Source: Verrucomicrobiales bacterium
Lineage (GTDB): Bacteria; Verrucomicrobiota; Verrucomicrobiia; Limisphaerales; UBA9464
Direction of reading: 5' to 3'
DNA: 36,330 nucleotides
NCBI GenBank assembly: GCA_027489875.1
Contig: JAIXZE010000303.1
Span: forward strand, 1-36,330
Of this stretch, positions 17,498 through 24,586 are shown piece after piece. The notes beneath the pieces are model-generated. The model did not search any database. It was not told the origin of the DNA and saw nothing but the letters and a program-made list of their open reading frames with translations. Position 1 is the first letter of the stretch; every line of letters begins with the position of its first letter. Both the position numbers and the translations under genes were made by a program.

Positions 17498-18379
17498 TCA
17501 GCCGACGGCGAGCTTGCCGCGATAGGCCGTGGGGGATTTTCCAACGACGCGACGGAAGACGCGGTTGAAGTGGGTGAGGGATTGGAAGCCGACCTCGTAG
17601 GCGATCTCGGAGACGCGGAGGTTGGGGTTGAGCAGGAGTTCCTTGGCGCGCTCGACGCGGAGGCGGGCGACGTAGTCGGTGAAGTTGAGCCCGGTGTGCT
17701 TGCGGAACGACTTGCAGAAGTAGAACCGGCTCATGTTGACGGCGCGGGCGACGTCGCCGAGGGAGAGGTCCTCGCTGAGGTGCTCGCCGATATAGGCCTT
17801 GGCACGCGTGATGGCCGGCGGCTCGGTATTGGCCTGACGGATGGCAATCTGGTTCGAGGCCGCGGACAGTTGGTCGGCGAAGGTGTTGAGCAGTTGGACG
17901 GCTCCGTCGTATTGCTTGCGGTTGACGTGTTGGGATTCCAGCCACGCCTTCTCGTAGGCTTCGCGATCGCCCGGGACCTTGAGTTCGTCGAGCTTGGCAC
18001 GGACCTTGGCGAAGCCGTTCTTGGTCGGTTGGCGGAGGGCGACCTGACCGGTCTGGAGGTATCCGATGGTCTGGTCACCGAGCTTCACGGGGACGGCGCT
18101 GTCGCAGAGGCCGGCGAAGCAGGTCGTGGTGGCCGGACCGGAGCAGGCCTGATTGGAGAGTTCCTGTTGGACCTGGAGGCAGGCAGCGCAACTGCGGCTC
18201 TGGGACGCCATGAGGGCGCAGAACGCGTTCTGGTGGGTGCTGTCCTTCTGGGCAACTTGCCAGGCGTCGGGCGTCCGAAGGGTCAGTGGAAGCCCGGTGG
18301 CATCACCGAATGCGCGTTCGTACTCCTGGTAGATCTTGGAGTGGGCGAGTGTTTCGAGGAGGCTATCCTTGGAGTTCAT
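17498..18379 (-). CDS. PocR-domain AraC-family transcriptional regulator
   Basis: This 293-residue regulator has an N-terminal PocR-type sensory domain (about 10-170), which in PocR and relatives binds small metabolites, and a C-terminal AraC DNA-binding domain (about 190-288). The sensory part has Cys54, Cys64, Cys67, Cys79, Cys87 and Cys92 (FCALM, SCAACLQ, ACSG, TCFAGLC), then AVPVKLGDQTIGYLQTGQV, typical of the family; the Cys cluster could bind a metal or an iron-sulphur centre. The AraC part has two helix-turn-helix units (LSLGDVARAVNMSRFYFCKSFRKHTG and RVSEIAYEVGFQSLTHFNRVFRR). A good ribosome binding site (GAAAGGTGA) precedes the ATG. The gene is 85 bp upstream of the histidine kinase on the same strand and divergent from the oxidoreductase cluster, which it may regulate. 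The inducer is unknown. Confidence 0.92.
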   Translation of the reverse strand: MNSKDSLLETLAHSKIYQEYERAFGDATGLPLTLRTPDAWQVAQKDSTHQNAFCALMASQSRSCAACLQVQQELSNQACSGPATTTCFAGLCDSAVPVKLGDQTIGYLQTGQVALRQPTKNGFAKVRAKLDELKVPGDREAYEKAWLESQHVNRKQYDGAVQLLNTFADQLSAASNQIAIRQANTEPPAITRAKAYIGEHLSEDLSLGDVARAVNMSRFYFCKSFRKHTGLNFTDYVARLRVERAKELLLNPNLRVSEIAYEVGFQSLTHFNRVFRRVVGKSPTAYRGKLAVG

Positions 18380-18512
18380 TCTTCACCTTTCTTGCCGTTG
18401 ACGAGGACAACATAAGGTCACCCTCGGTTGTTCGGGAACGTGGGCGAACCCTGATCCTTCGGGTGCTGGTGCCCTGAGTGGCCTAGGGGATTCCCTGAGG
18501 CGGTCGTTGCTG
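18380..18512 (-). promoter_or_regulatory. Probable promoter region of the AraC-type gene
   Basis: This gene-free stretch separates the PocR/AraC start from the repeats. Read on the minus strand, TATGTT (about 40 bases before the start codon) could be a -10 box, but the matching -35 (TTCCCG) is weak. A self-complementary CACTCAGGGCACCAGCACCC region lies further upstream. The call is tentative and rests mainly on position. Confidence 0.3.
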
Positions 18513-18690
18513 CGGGGCGGCGACGTCCTCGTCGCCAATCCAGAACTTCTCAAAGGGCGATGAGGACATCGCTGCTCCGATAACGCTGCCCCTGTTTGAG
18601 AATTGGAACGGGGTGGCGATGTCCTCATCGCCCCGGGAAAGGGCCAGAAAGGGCAACGAGGACGTTGCCGCCCCGTTTGCGATGGGGCCC
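18513..18690. repeat. Dispersed palindromic repeat family A, tandem pair (copies 4a and 4b)
   Basis: Copy 4a (18513-18579) has CGGGGCGGCGACGTCCTCGTC answered by GGGCGATGAGGACATCGC. Copy 4b (18584-18690) begins GCTGCCCCTGTTTGAGAATT, the same inner end as the intact element at 33911, then GGTGGCGATGTCCTCATCGC answered by GGGCAACGAGGACGTTGCC. The repeats lie between divergent genes and keep a false reading frame open in front of the oxidoreductase. Confidence 0.8.
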
Positions 18691-18761
18691 CCATGAGCGC
18701 CCCCGAAATCCTCATGTTTTTCGCGGCTGGAATTCCCGGGCACGGGAGCCAGCATGGGGCC

Positions 18762-19790
18762 GTGAAACGCAAGCTACGGATGGGGGTGGTCGGGTCGGGA
18801 TTCATCGCGGATGTGATGGCGCAAGCCATGCGCGAGTCGGAGTCGGTGGAACTCGTGGCCGTGGCCAGCCGACGTCTGGAAGGTGCGGAAGCCTTCGCGG
18901 CAAAGCACGGTGGCCTGCGGGTGTTTGGCGGGTGGGAAGCGATGGTCGCGTGGGATGGGGTTGATGCGGTCTACGTGGCGACGCCGACGATCGTCCGGGA
19001 AGCGGTGGCGGTGGGCGCAGCCACGGCAGGAAAGCATGTGCTGGGCGAGAAACCGTTCCTGAACCTCGAATCACTGCGCCGGATCACGGGAGCCTGTGCT
19101 GCGTCGGGGGTCGCGTTCATGGATGCCACGCATTTCAGCCATCATCCGCGGACGCTCCAGTTGCGGCGCGAACTCGCGGAGCGGATCGGCCCCCTCGAAT
19201 CGGTGTCCACCGCCTTCTTCTTCCCGTCGGCAGACCGGAACAACATCCGGTTGCAACCATCGAAGGAACCGACGGGGGCGATCGGCGACATGGCGTGGTA
19301 CTGCATGCGGGCGCTGGCGGAGTTCGCGGCGGGGGATGCGGCGTTGGTCGGCGCGCATGGGTTTGCGAGGAAGGATGCGGTGACGGGTGGGTTCCTGCGC
19401 GGGGCCGGGGTGGTTCAGTTGTCGGACGGTTGCACCTCGACGTGGGATGCGGGGTACACGGTGGGCGCGTGCCTGATGGACCTGCAGTTGATGGGACAGC
19501 GTGGCGTGATCTCGATGGACGACTTCGTGTTGGATTGGGTGGGTGGATTCCTGATCCCGGAGAAGGAATACGGCGTGGGGTTCACGCAGAAGGCTGGATT
19601 GGCGGGACCTTCGGCGTTCGTACGGGTGCTGACGCCGGCGGTGCGGCGCCAATCGGTGCAGATGATGGAGGATTTTGCGGTGCTGGCGTTGGATCCGGCG
19701 GGGCCGGCAGTGGCTGCGAGTGTGGCGTTGAGCGAGCGGACGCAGGCGTTGGTGGATGCGGTGTTCGCAGGACTGGAGGTGGTGGGATGA
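18762..19790 (+). CDS. Gfo/Idh/MocA-family NAD(P)-dependent oxidoreductase
   Basis: This is a dehydrogenase of about 342 residues acting on a sugar, cyclitol or related substrate. The N-terminal Rossmann fold begins MGVVGSGFIADVMAQAM, followed by VAVASRRLEGAEAFAAKHG, YVATPTIVREAV and the family hallmark GKHVLGEKPFLN with the catalytic Lys of the EKP motif. The C-terminal half carries the alpha/beta substrate domain, including GAIGDMAWYCMRAL where the usual GG-x-x-x-D-x-G region lies. I prefer the GTG at 18762 (VKRKLRMGVVG). An ATG at 18780 and one at 18693 are alternatives; none has a strong ribosome binding site. The stop overlaps the next gene by 4 bp, so it is translationally coupled to the cupin gene. 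The substrate cannot be deduced. Confidence 0.88.
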   Translation: MKRKLRMGVVGSGFIADVMAQAMRESESVELVAVASRRLEGAEAFAAKHGGLRVFGGWEAMVAWDGVDAVYVATPTIVREAVAVGAATAGKHVLGEKPFLNLESLRRITGACAASGVAFMDATHFSHHPRTLQLRRELAERIGPLESVSTAFFFPSADRNNIRLQPSKEPTGAIGDMAWYCMRALAEFAAGDAALVGAHGFARKDAVTGGFLRGAGVVQLSDGCTSTWDAGYTVGACLMDLQLMGQRGVISMDDFVLDWVGGFLIPEKEYGVGFTQKAGLAGPSAFVRVLTPAVRRQSVQMMEDFAVLALDPAGPAVAASVALSERTQALVDAVFAGLEVVG

Positions 19791-20323
19791 GTGCGGTGGG
19801 TGCGGCAGGTGGGGATTCGACGGCGACGTTGATCGCGGCCCTGGTGGCGCGGCATAGGTTCAAGCCGCTGCCCGTGGAAGGAACGTTGTTCGTGGAGACC
19901 TACCGATCACCGGTGGAGGTCGCGCCGGGGCGTTCGGCGGGAACGGTGATGTTGGGATTGTACTGTGAGGAGCCCCGGAGTGAGTCGGGCTTCCACCGGT
20001 TGAGCACGGACGAGATCTGGCATTTCCATGCGGGGGATCCGCTGCGGTTGATCCTGTTGTTTCCGGATGGAACGAGCCGGGACGTGATCCTTGGGCCGGA
20101 TCCGTTGCGGGGGCACGAGGTGCAGTGGGTGGTGCCGGCAGGCGTGTGGCAGGCGGGGCACCTGGTCGCGGGCGGACGTTTTGCCATGTATGGATGCACG
20201 CTGGCACCGGGGTTTGATCCCGGAATCTTCGAAGGCGGGACAGTGGACGGCTTGCTGGCCACGCATCCGGATCGGGAAGCAGATATTCGTCGGTATTCCT
20301 GCCGTGAGACCCGGATGGGGTAG
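19787..20323 (+). CDS. DUF985 (Cupin_5) family protein
   Basis: This is a small cupin-fold protein of 178 residues. Family motifs are visible in order: HPLPVEG-like FKPLPVEGTLFVETYRSP, YCEEPRSESGFHRLSTDEIWHFHAGDPL with the metal-coordinating His and Glu, DVILGPDPLRGHEVQWVVPAGVWQAG, and the C-terminal MYGCTLAPGFD. DUF985 members are metal-binding cupins without an established general reaction; some resemble sugar epimerases or isomerases. The start ATG overlaps the oxidoreductase stop, suggesting that both act on the same small molecule, which is inference. The first 20 residues are a low-complexity Gly/Ala tail. Confidence 0.88.
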   Translation: MSAVGAAGGDSTATLIAALVARHRFKPLPVEGTLFVETYRSPVEVAPGRSAGTVMLGLYCEEPRSESGFHRLSTDEIWHFHAGDPLRLILLFPDGTSRDVILGPDPLRGHEVQWVVPAGVWQAGHLVAGGRFAMYGCTLAPGFDPGIFEGGTVDGLLATHPDREADIRRYSCRETRMG

Positions 20324-20382
20324 AAGAAACTTCCGATGCAGCCGGTTGCCACTGGCTGGTGTGAGCGCGTAACCTTTGGTTG

Positions 20383-22902
20383 ATGAGCGACGTGGAGAGT
20401 TCCCTCGAACGGAAGCCTGGCGTACTGCCGGGCTACCGCTCCCGTGTGGGGGTCCACGATGAGCTCTATGACGGAACTGGAGCGCTCCGGTCTGCGTGGC
20501 GCGGTCTGGTGCCGCAGTTGTCTGCGCTGGCTCCGGTCGATCTGTTGCGGCGCAGGGATGCGGCGCGTCGACTGCTTCGGGAGCACGGTGTCACATACAA
20601 CGTGTACGGCTCCGAGGAAGGGCTGGAGCGTGGCTGGAGCCTCGATCTGATTCCGTTTTGCGTGGCCCCGGAGGAATGGGCGGGTCTGGAGCGTGCGCTG
20701 GTCCAGCGGACGCGGCTTCTGGACCGGTTGCTCGGTGATCTCTACGGAGAACAGCGGAGCATCAGGGAAGGATGGATTCCGGCGGCGCTGGTGCATGGGA
20801 GTGGGTCCTTCCTGCGGGCGTGTCACGAATTGCATCCGCCGGGTGGACGGCATCTTTACCTTCACGCGGTGGACCTGGCGCGGCGGCCGGACGGGCGCTG
20901 GTGCGTTCTGGCGGATCGCACGCAGGCCCCGTCGGGTGCCGGGTATGCGCTGGAGAATCGGATCATCCTGTCGCGGGTTTTGCCCGATGAGTTCCGGGAA
21001 TGCGGCGTGGCGCGGTTGGCGGGATTCTTCGCGGGGTTGAGGGATGGACTCCGGGGTGCGGCGACTCGGCCGGCGGGGACACCCAATGTGGTGTTGCTGA
21101 CGCCGGGGCCCTACAACGAAACCTATTTCGAGCACGCCTACCTGGCGCGATACCTCGGCTTCCCGTTGGTGGAAGGTGGCGACCTGACGGTGCGGGACCG
21201 CCGGGTTTATCTGAAGACGCTGGAAGGATTGCGGCCGGTGGACGTGATCCTGCGCCGGGTGGACGACACCTTCTGTGATCCACTGGAGTTGCGGGCGGAA
21301 TCGTTCCTCGGGGTATCGGGTCTGGTGGATGCGGCCCGAGCGGGGAATGTGGTGATCGCCAATGCGCTGGGGTCCGGGTTGGTGGAGTCGCCGGCCTTCC
21401 TGCCATTCCTGCCGGAGCTTTCGCGGCGATGGCTGGGGCAGGAACTGATGCTGCCGTCGGCTCCGGCGTGGTGGGCGGGGCAGGAGGCGGGGCGGCGTGC
21501 GGCGTTGGCCTCGACGGGCCGTGTGGTGTGGAAGCGGACCTTCGGGGGAGCGGCAGATCCGGTGTTCAGCGAGGAATTGGAGGGCGAGGCACGACGGCGG
21601 TTTCTGGCGCGGTTGGAGGCGGCACCGGCGGAGTACGTGGCACAGGAACGCGTGGATCTGTCGACCACGCCCGTGTGGAATGGGGAAAGGTGGGAGCCGC
21701 GGCCGCTGGTGCTGCGGACCTACGTGGCGGCGAATGGACCGGATTCGTGGGTGGTGATGCCCGGTGGACTGACACGGTTTTCGCCAACGCCGGGTTCACC
21801 GGTGGTTTCGGCGCAGCGCGGCGGTGGATCCAAGGACACGTGGGTGCTTTCCTCGGGACCGGTGGACCCGGTGACGTTGCTGAAGCCGGGTGGTCAGGTG
21901 GTGCGGTTGGACCGGGCACCGGCGGACGTGCCGAGTCGGGTCGCGGACAACCTTTACTGGCTGGGACGCTATACAGAGCGACTCGAGCATCAGGTGCGTT
22001 TGTTGCGGGCGACGTTTCATCGGTTGGGTGGTGAAACGACGCACGATGGGCACGCGGAGTTGACGGGGTTGGTGCAGGTGCTGGTTTCGCTGGGACATCT
22101 TCCGGACCGGTTTGGCCGGACGGTGGCGGAAGAGCAGGAGGAATTGGCAGAGGCGTTGCTGGGGTTGCTGCATCAGGCCAATCGTCCCGGGAGTGTCCGG
22201 GACATGCTCCTGCGGTTGCGCTACATCACGACGGCGGTCCGCGACCGTCTGTCGAATGACACGTGGCGGATCTTCCAGCGATTGCAGGGGGATGGTCATC
22301 TCACCGGCGGGGATGCCACGTTGGCGGAGGTTCCGGCGATGCTGAACACGCTGGTGGTGGACCTCGCGGCGTTCTCGGGAATGGAGATGGAGAACATGAC
22401 GCGTGGGCACGCCTGGCGCTTCCTGGACATCGGGCGGCGGGTGGAACGGTCGGTCAACCTGCTGGAATTGGTGCGTGCGGTGTTGCACGCGGGCCCTTCG
22501 AGCCCGTCGGTGCTGGCACCGCTTCTTGAAGTGGCCGATTCGGTGATGACGTATCGCCGGCGATACTTCGAGCAGATGCATCTGGGGACGGTTCTGGACC
22601 TGCTGTTGGCGGATGAGTCCAATCCGCGGGCGCTGGCCTTCCAGCTCGAGACGCTGCATGAGCACATCGAGAATCTGCCGAAGGATCGATGGGCACGCGG
22701 GGAACCGCAGGAGGAACGGTCGTTGGAGGCGGTCTCGGACCTTCTGCACGGCGCGGATCTGGGAGTGGCGGCTGCGCGCGCGGAGTCGGGGGACATCGAC
22801 GAAGTGGACCAGGTGTTGCGTCGGTTGTCGGAGGGGCTGTGTCTGGTTTCGGACCACCTGACGCATCGCTTTTTCAGTCACGCAGTCGTCCGGGCCAGCT
22901 GA
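20383..22902 (+). CDS. Circularly permuted ATP-grasp / alpha-E fusion protein
   Basis: This 839-residue protein joins two domains that are often separate genes. The N-terminal part (about residues 1-500) is a circularly permuted ATP-grasp ligase (COG2308 type), seen in VTYNVYGSEEGLERGWSLDLIPF, RTRLLDRLLGDLYG, VLLTPGPYNETYFEHAYLARYLGFPLVEGGDL, LRRVDDTFCDPLELR and the C-terminal LRTYVAANGPDSWVVMPGGLTR. From about residue 515 the alpha-E domain (COG2307 type) begins with RVADNLYWLGRYTERLEHQVRLLRATFHRL and is almost entirely helical. ATP-grasp members of this group are predicted to ligate peptides or amines; the reaction is not established. TTG at 20380 is an alternative start. The transglutaminase-like gene follows after 7 bp, the known partner arrangement. 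The oxidoreductase-cupin pair lies 59 bp upstream. Confidence 0.9.
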   Translation: MSDVESSLERKPGVLPGYRSRVGVHDELYDGTGALRSAWRGLVPQLSALAPVDLLRRRDAARRLLREHGVTYNVYGSEEGLERGWSLDLIPFCVAPEEWAGLERALVQRTRLLDRLLGDLYGEQRSIREGWIPAALVHGSGSFLRACHELHPPGGRHLYLHAVDLARRPDGRWCVLADRTQAPSGAGYALENRIILSRVLPDEFRECGVARLAGFFAGLRDGLRGAATRPAGTPNVVLLTPGPYNETYFEHAYLARYLGFPLVEGGDLTVRDRRVYLKTLEGLRPVDVILRRVDDTFCDPLELRAESFLGVSGLVDAARAGNVVIANALGSGLVESPAFLPFLPELSRRWLGQELMLPSAPAWWAGQEAGRRAALASTGRVVWKRTFGGAADPVFSEELEGEARRRFLARLEAAPAEYVAQERVDLSTTPVWNGERWEPRPLVLRTYVAANGPDSWVVMPGGLTRFSPTPGSPVVSAQRGGGSKDTWVLSSGPVDPVTLLKPGGQVVRLDRAPADVPSRVADNLYWLGRYTERLEHQVRLLRATFHRLGGETTHDGHAELTGLVQVLVSLGHLPDRFGRTVAEEQEELAEALLGLLHQANRPGSVRDMLLRLRYITTAVRDRLSNDTWRIFQRLQGDGHLTGGDATLAEVPAMLNTLVVDLAAFSGMEMENMTRGHAWRFLDIGRRVERSVNLLELVRAVLHAGPSSPSVLAPLLEVADSVMTYRRRYFEQMHLGTVLDLLLADESNPRALAFQLETLHEHIENLPKDRWARGEPQEERSLEAVSDLLHGADLGVAAARAESGDIDEVDQVLRRLSEGLCLVSDHLTHRFFSHAVVRAS

Positions 22903-22909
22903 GGAATCC

Positions 22910-23836
22910 ATGAAGTACCGGATCACGCACGTCACGACGTACACGTACGCGGCCGAGGTTTCCGTCTCGCATCACCTGTTGCACCTGCGGCCGCGGGACC
23001 TGCCGCGGCAGCGGGTCGACTGTTTTGACCTGGTGGTACAGCCGGAACCTTCCGTCCAGACGCGTCGGGTGGACTATTTCGGGAACCATGCGGATGTGAT
23101 CACGGTCGAGGCGGCACATCGGCAATTGGAGGTTGTCGCGGGAAGCCGGGTGGAGGTGTTTCCAGCGTTGTCCAGGGCAGGGGTTGGGTCGCCGCCGTGG
23201 GAGACCGTCGCGAACGTCTGCCTTGGAGAATTCTGGAGCGACGGAGCCGAGGCGGGGGAGTTCCGGTTTGATTCCCCGAATGTTCGTCGGAGCGACGTGG
23301 CGCTGGCGTATGCGAAGCCGTCGTTTCCTGCGGGGCGTCCCTGGCTGGAGGCGGTGTCGGACCTGAGCAGTCGGATCCATCGGGAGTTCCAGTTCGATCC
23401 CAAGGCGACGAGCGTTGCAACGCCGGTGGAAGACGTGCTGAAGGGACGGAAGGGTGTCTGCCAGGATTTCGCCCATCTGATGCTGGCGTGCTTGCGAAGC
23501 CTTGGGCTGCCCGGGCGTTATGTCTCGGGCTACCTGGAGACGTTGCCGCCTCCCGGGCGGGCACGGTTGGTGGGTGCGGATGCTTCGCACGCCTGGGTCT
23601 CGGCCTGGTGCCCGGGGTTGGGCTGGCTGGATTTCGATCCGACGAACGACATCGAACCGGGCGAGCGCCACGTGACGCTGGGTTGGGGGCGTGACTTCTC
23701 GGATGTGAGCCCGATCCGCGGCGTGCTGGTGGGCAGCGGAGAGCACACGCTGCGGGTGTCGGTGGATGTGGAACCGCAGGGGACGGAGGTGCCTCGGGGG
23801 TCGGGTGGGCAGAGTCAGAGCCAGAGCCAAGGATAG
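22910..23836 (+). CDS. Transglutaminase-like cysteine peptidase/amidase
   Basis: This 308-residue protein has an N-terminal beta-rich domain (COG1305 N-terminal type, MKYRITHVTTYTYAAEVSVSHH) and a transglutaminase-like catalytic domain (about 150-260). The triad is Cys184 in GVCQDFAHLMLACLRSLGLPGRYVSGY, His227 in ASHAWVSAW and Asp243 in DFDPTND. It is predicted to cleave or form amide bonds and to act with the ATP-grasp/alpha-E protein encoded 7 bp upstream. No signal peptide is present, so it is probably cytoplasmic. The C-terminus ends in a short SQSQSQG tail encoded by hexamer repeats (CAGAGC). The start has AGGA at a suitable distance. Confidence 0.92.
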   Translation: MKYRITHVTTYTYAAEVSVSHHLLHLRPRDLPRQRVDCFDLVVQPEPSVQTRRVDYFGNHADVITVEAAHRQLEVVAGSRVEVFPALSRAGVGSPPWETVANVCLGEFWSDGAEAGEFRFDSPNVRRSDVALAYAKPSFPAGRPWLEAVSDLSSRIHREFQFDPKATSVATPVEDVLKGRKGVCQDFAHLMLACLRSLGLPGRYVSGYLETLPPPGRARLVGADASHAWVSAWCPGLGWLDFDPTNDIEPGERHVTLGWGRDFSDVSPIRGVLVGSGEHTLRVSVDVEPQGTEVPRGSGGQSQSQSQG

Positions 23837-23840
23837 ATCA

Positions 23841-23895
23841 GTCCGATCAGTCCGATCGGACGGATCGGACGGATCGGACGGATCCGACGGATCCG
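23841..23895. repeat. GATCGGACG short tandem/palindromic repeat between convergent genes
   Basis: The 61 bases between the two stop codons consist almost wholly of TCCGATC/GATCGGACG units. 23841-23870 is a near-perfect palindrome, with 28 of 30 positions self-complementary, followed by two more GGATCGGACG and two GGATCCGACG-type units. The location suggests a bidirectional terminator or processing hairpin, although no T-run follows it. Confidence 0.7.
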
Positions 23896-23897
23896 AG

Positions 23898-24554
23898 TTA
23901 CTGGAGGGTCTTGATGAAGGCGTCGGCCTCGGCGATGGAGGCGTTCATCTGTTGGAGGAGGCTGTCGATCTGGGAGGTGATCTGGGTGGCCTCGCCCTTG
24001 AGGGAAGCGATGGCGGCGGCGTTGAGGTTGTGCTTGAGGAAGAGCACGTGCTCGGTGAGGGACTTCAGGACGGGGTCCATCCGGGACTCAGCGCTCCGGA
24101 GGGCGGAGGCGAGCTGGCTGTAGCGGGACCGGGTCTCGGAAAGCTGGCGGCGGCTTTCGGAGGCGAAGGTGGGGTTGGAAAACTGACCGATTTCCTTTTC
24201 CCACTCCACGAACAGGTCGTTGGCGACCTTGTCCATGTCGTTGATGCGTTTGCGGACATCGCCCGCCTGGGCGGTGCAGGAGTCGAGGTCGGACTTCAGC
24301 TTGCCGTACTTGGATTCGAGTGCGGAGCCCTGGGCTCCGTACATCTCCTTCATCCGGGTGAGGGCGTCCTTGAACTCGACCTGGGCCTCCTTCTGTTCGT
24401 CGCGGGCGTTGACGACGGCGCGCTTGAGGAGGTCGCGCTTCTCGACGCCGAACTTCTCCATGGTGGCGTAGTAGACGGACTGGCAACCCGTGGAGGGAGC
24501 GAGGGTGGCGACGGCGAGCAGTGCGGCAAGGCCGTGGGCGAAGGAGGATTTCAT
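23898..24554 (-). CDS. DUF2959-family lipoprotein
   Basis: This 218-residue protein has a lipoprotein signal: a hydrophobic stretch (LAALLAVATLAPSTG) ending in Cys24 (STGC-QS), so it is likely anchored in a membrane. The mature part is helical and coiled-coil-like: VYYATMEKFGVEKRDLLKRAVVNARDEQ, followed by an acid/base-rich heptad pattern through LTRMKEMYG and LKSDLDSCTAQAGDVRKRINDM. The end is ITSQIDSLLQQMNASIAEADAFIKTL. This matches DUF2959 (PF11172), a family of unknown function. It lies 32 bp downstream of shc on the same strand and may share its transcript. The start ATG lacks a clear ribosome binding site. Confidence 0.88.
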   Translation of the reverse strand: MKSSFAHGLAALLAVATLAPSTGCQSVYYATMEKFGVEKRDLLKRAVVNARDEQKEAQVEFKDALTRMKEMYGAQGSALESKYGKLKSDLDSCTAQAGDVRKRINDMDKVANDLFVEWEKEIGQFSNPTFASESRRQLSETRSRYSQLASALRSAESRMDPVLKSLTEHVLFLKHNLNAAAIASLKGEATQITSQIDSLLQQMNASIAEADAFIKTLQ

Positions 24555-24586
24555 GCAGGGGAAGGGGCTGGAGATGCTGGGTGGAG

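Noticed and set aside
23837..23897. Possible CRISPR-like short repeat
   Set aside because: The units are 9-10 bases without unique spacers, so it is a simple tandem/palindromic repeat.
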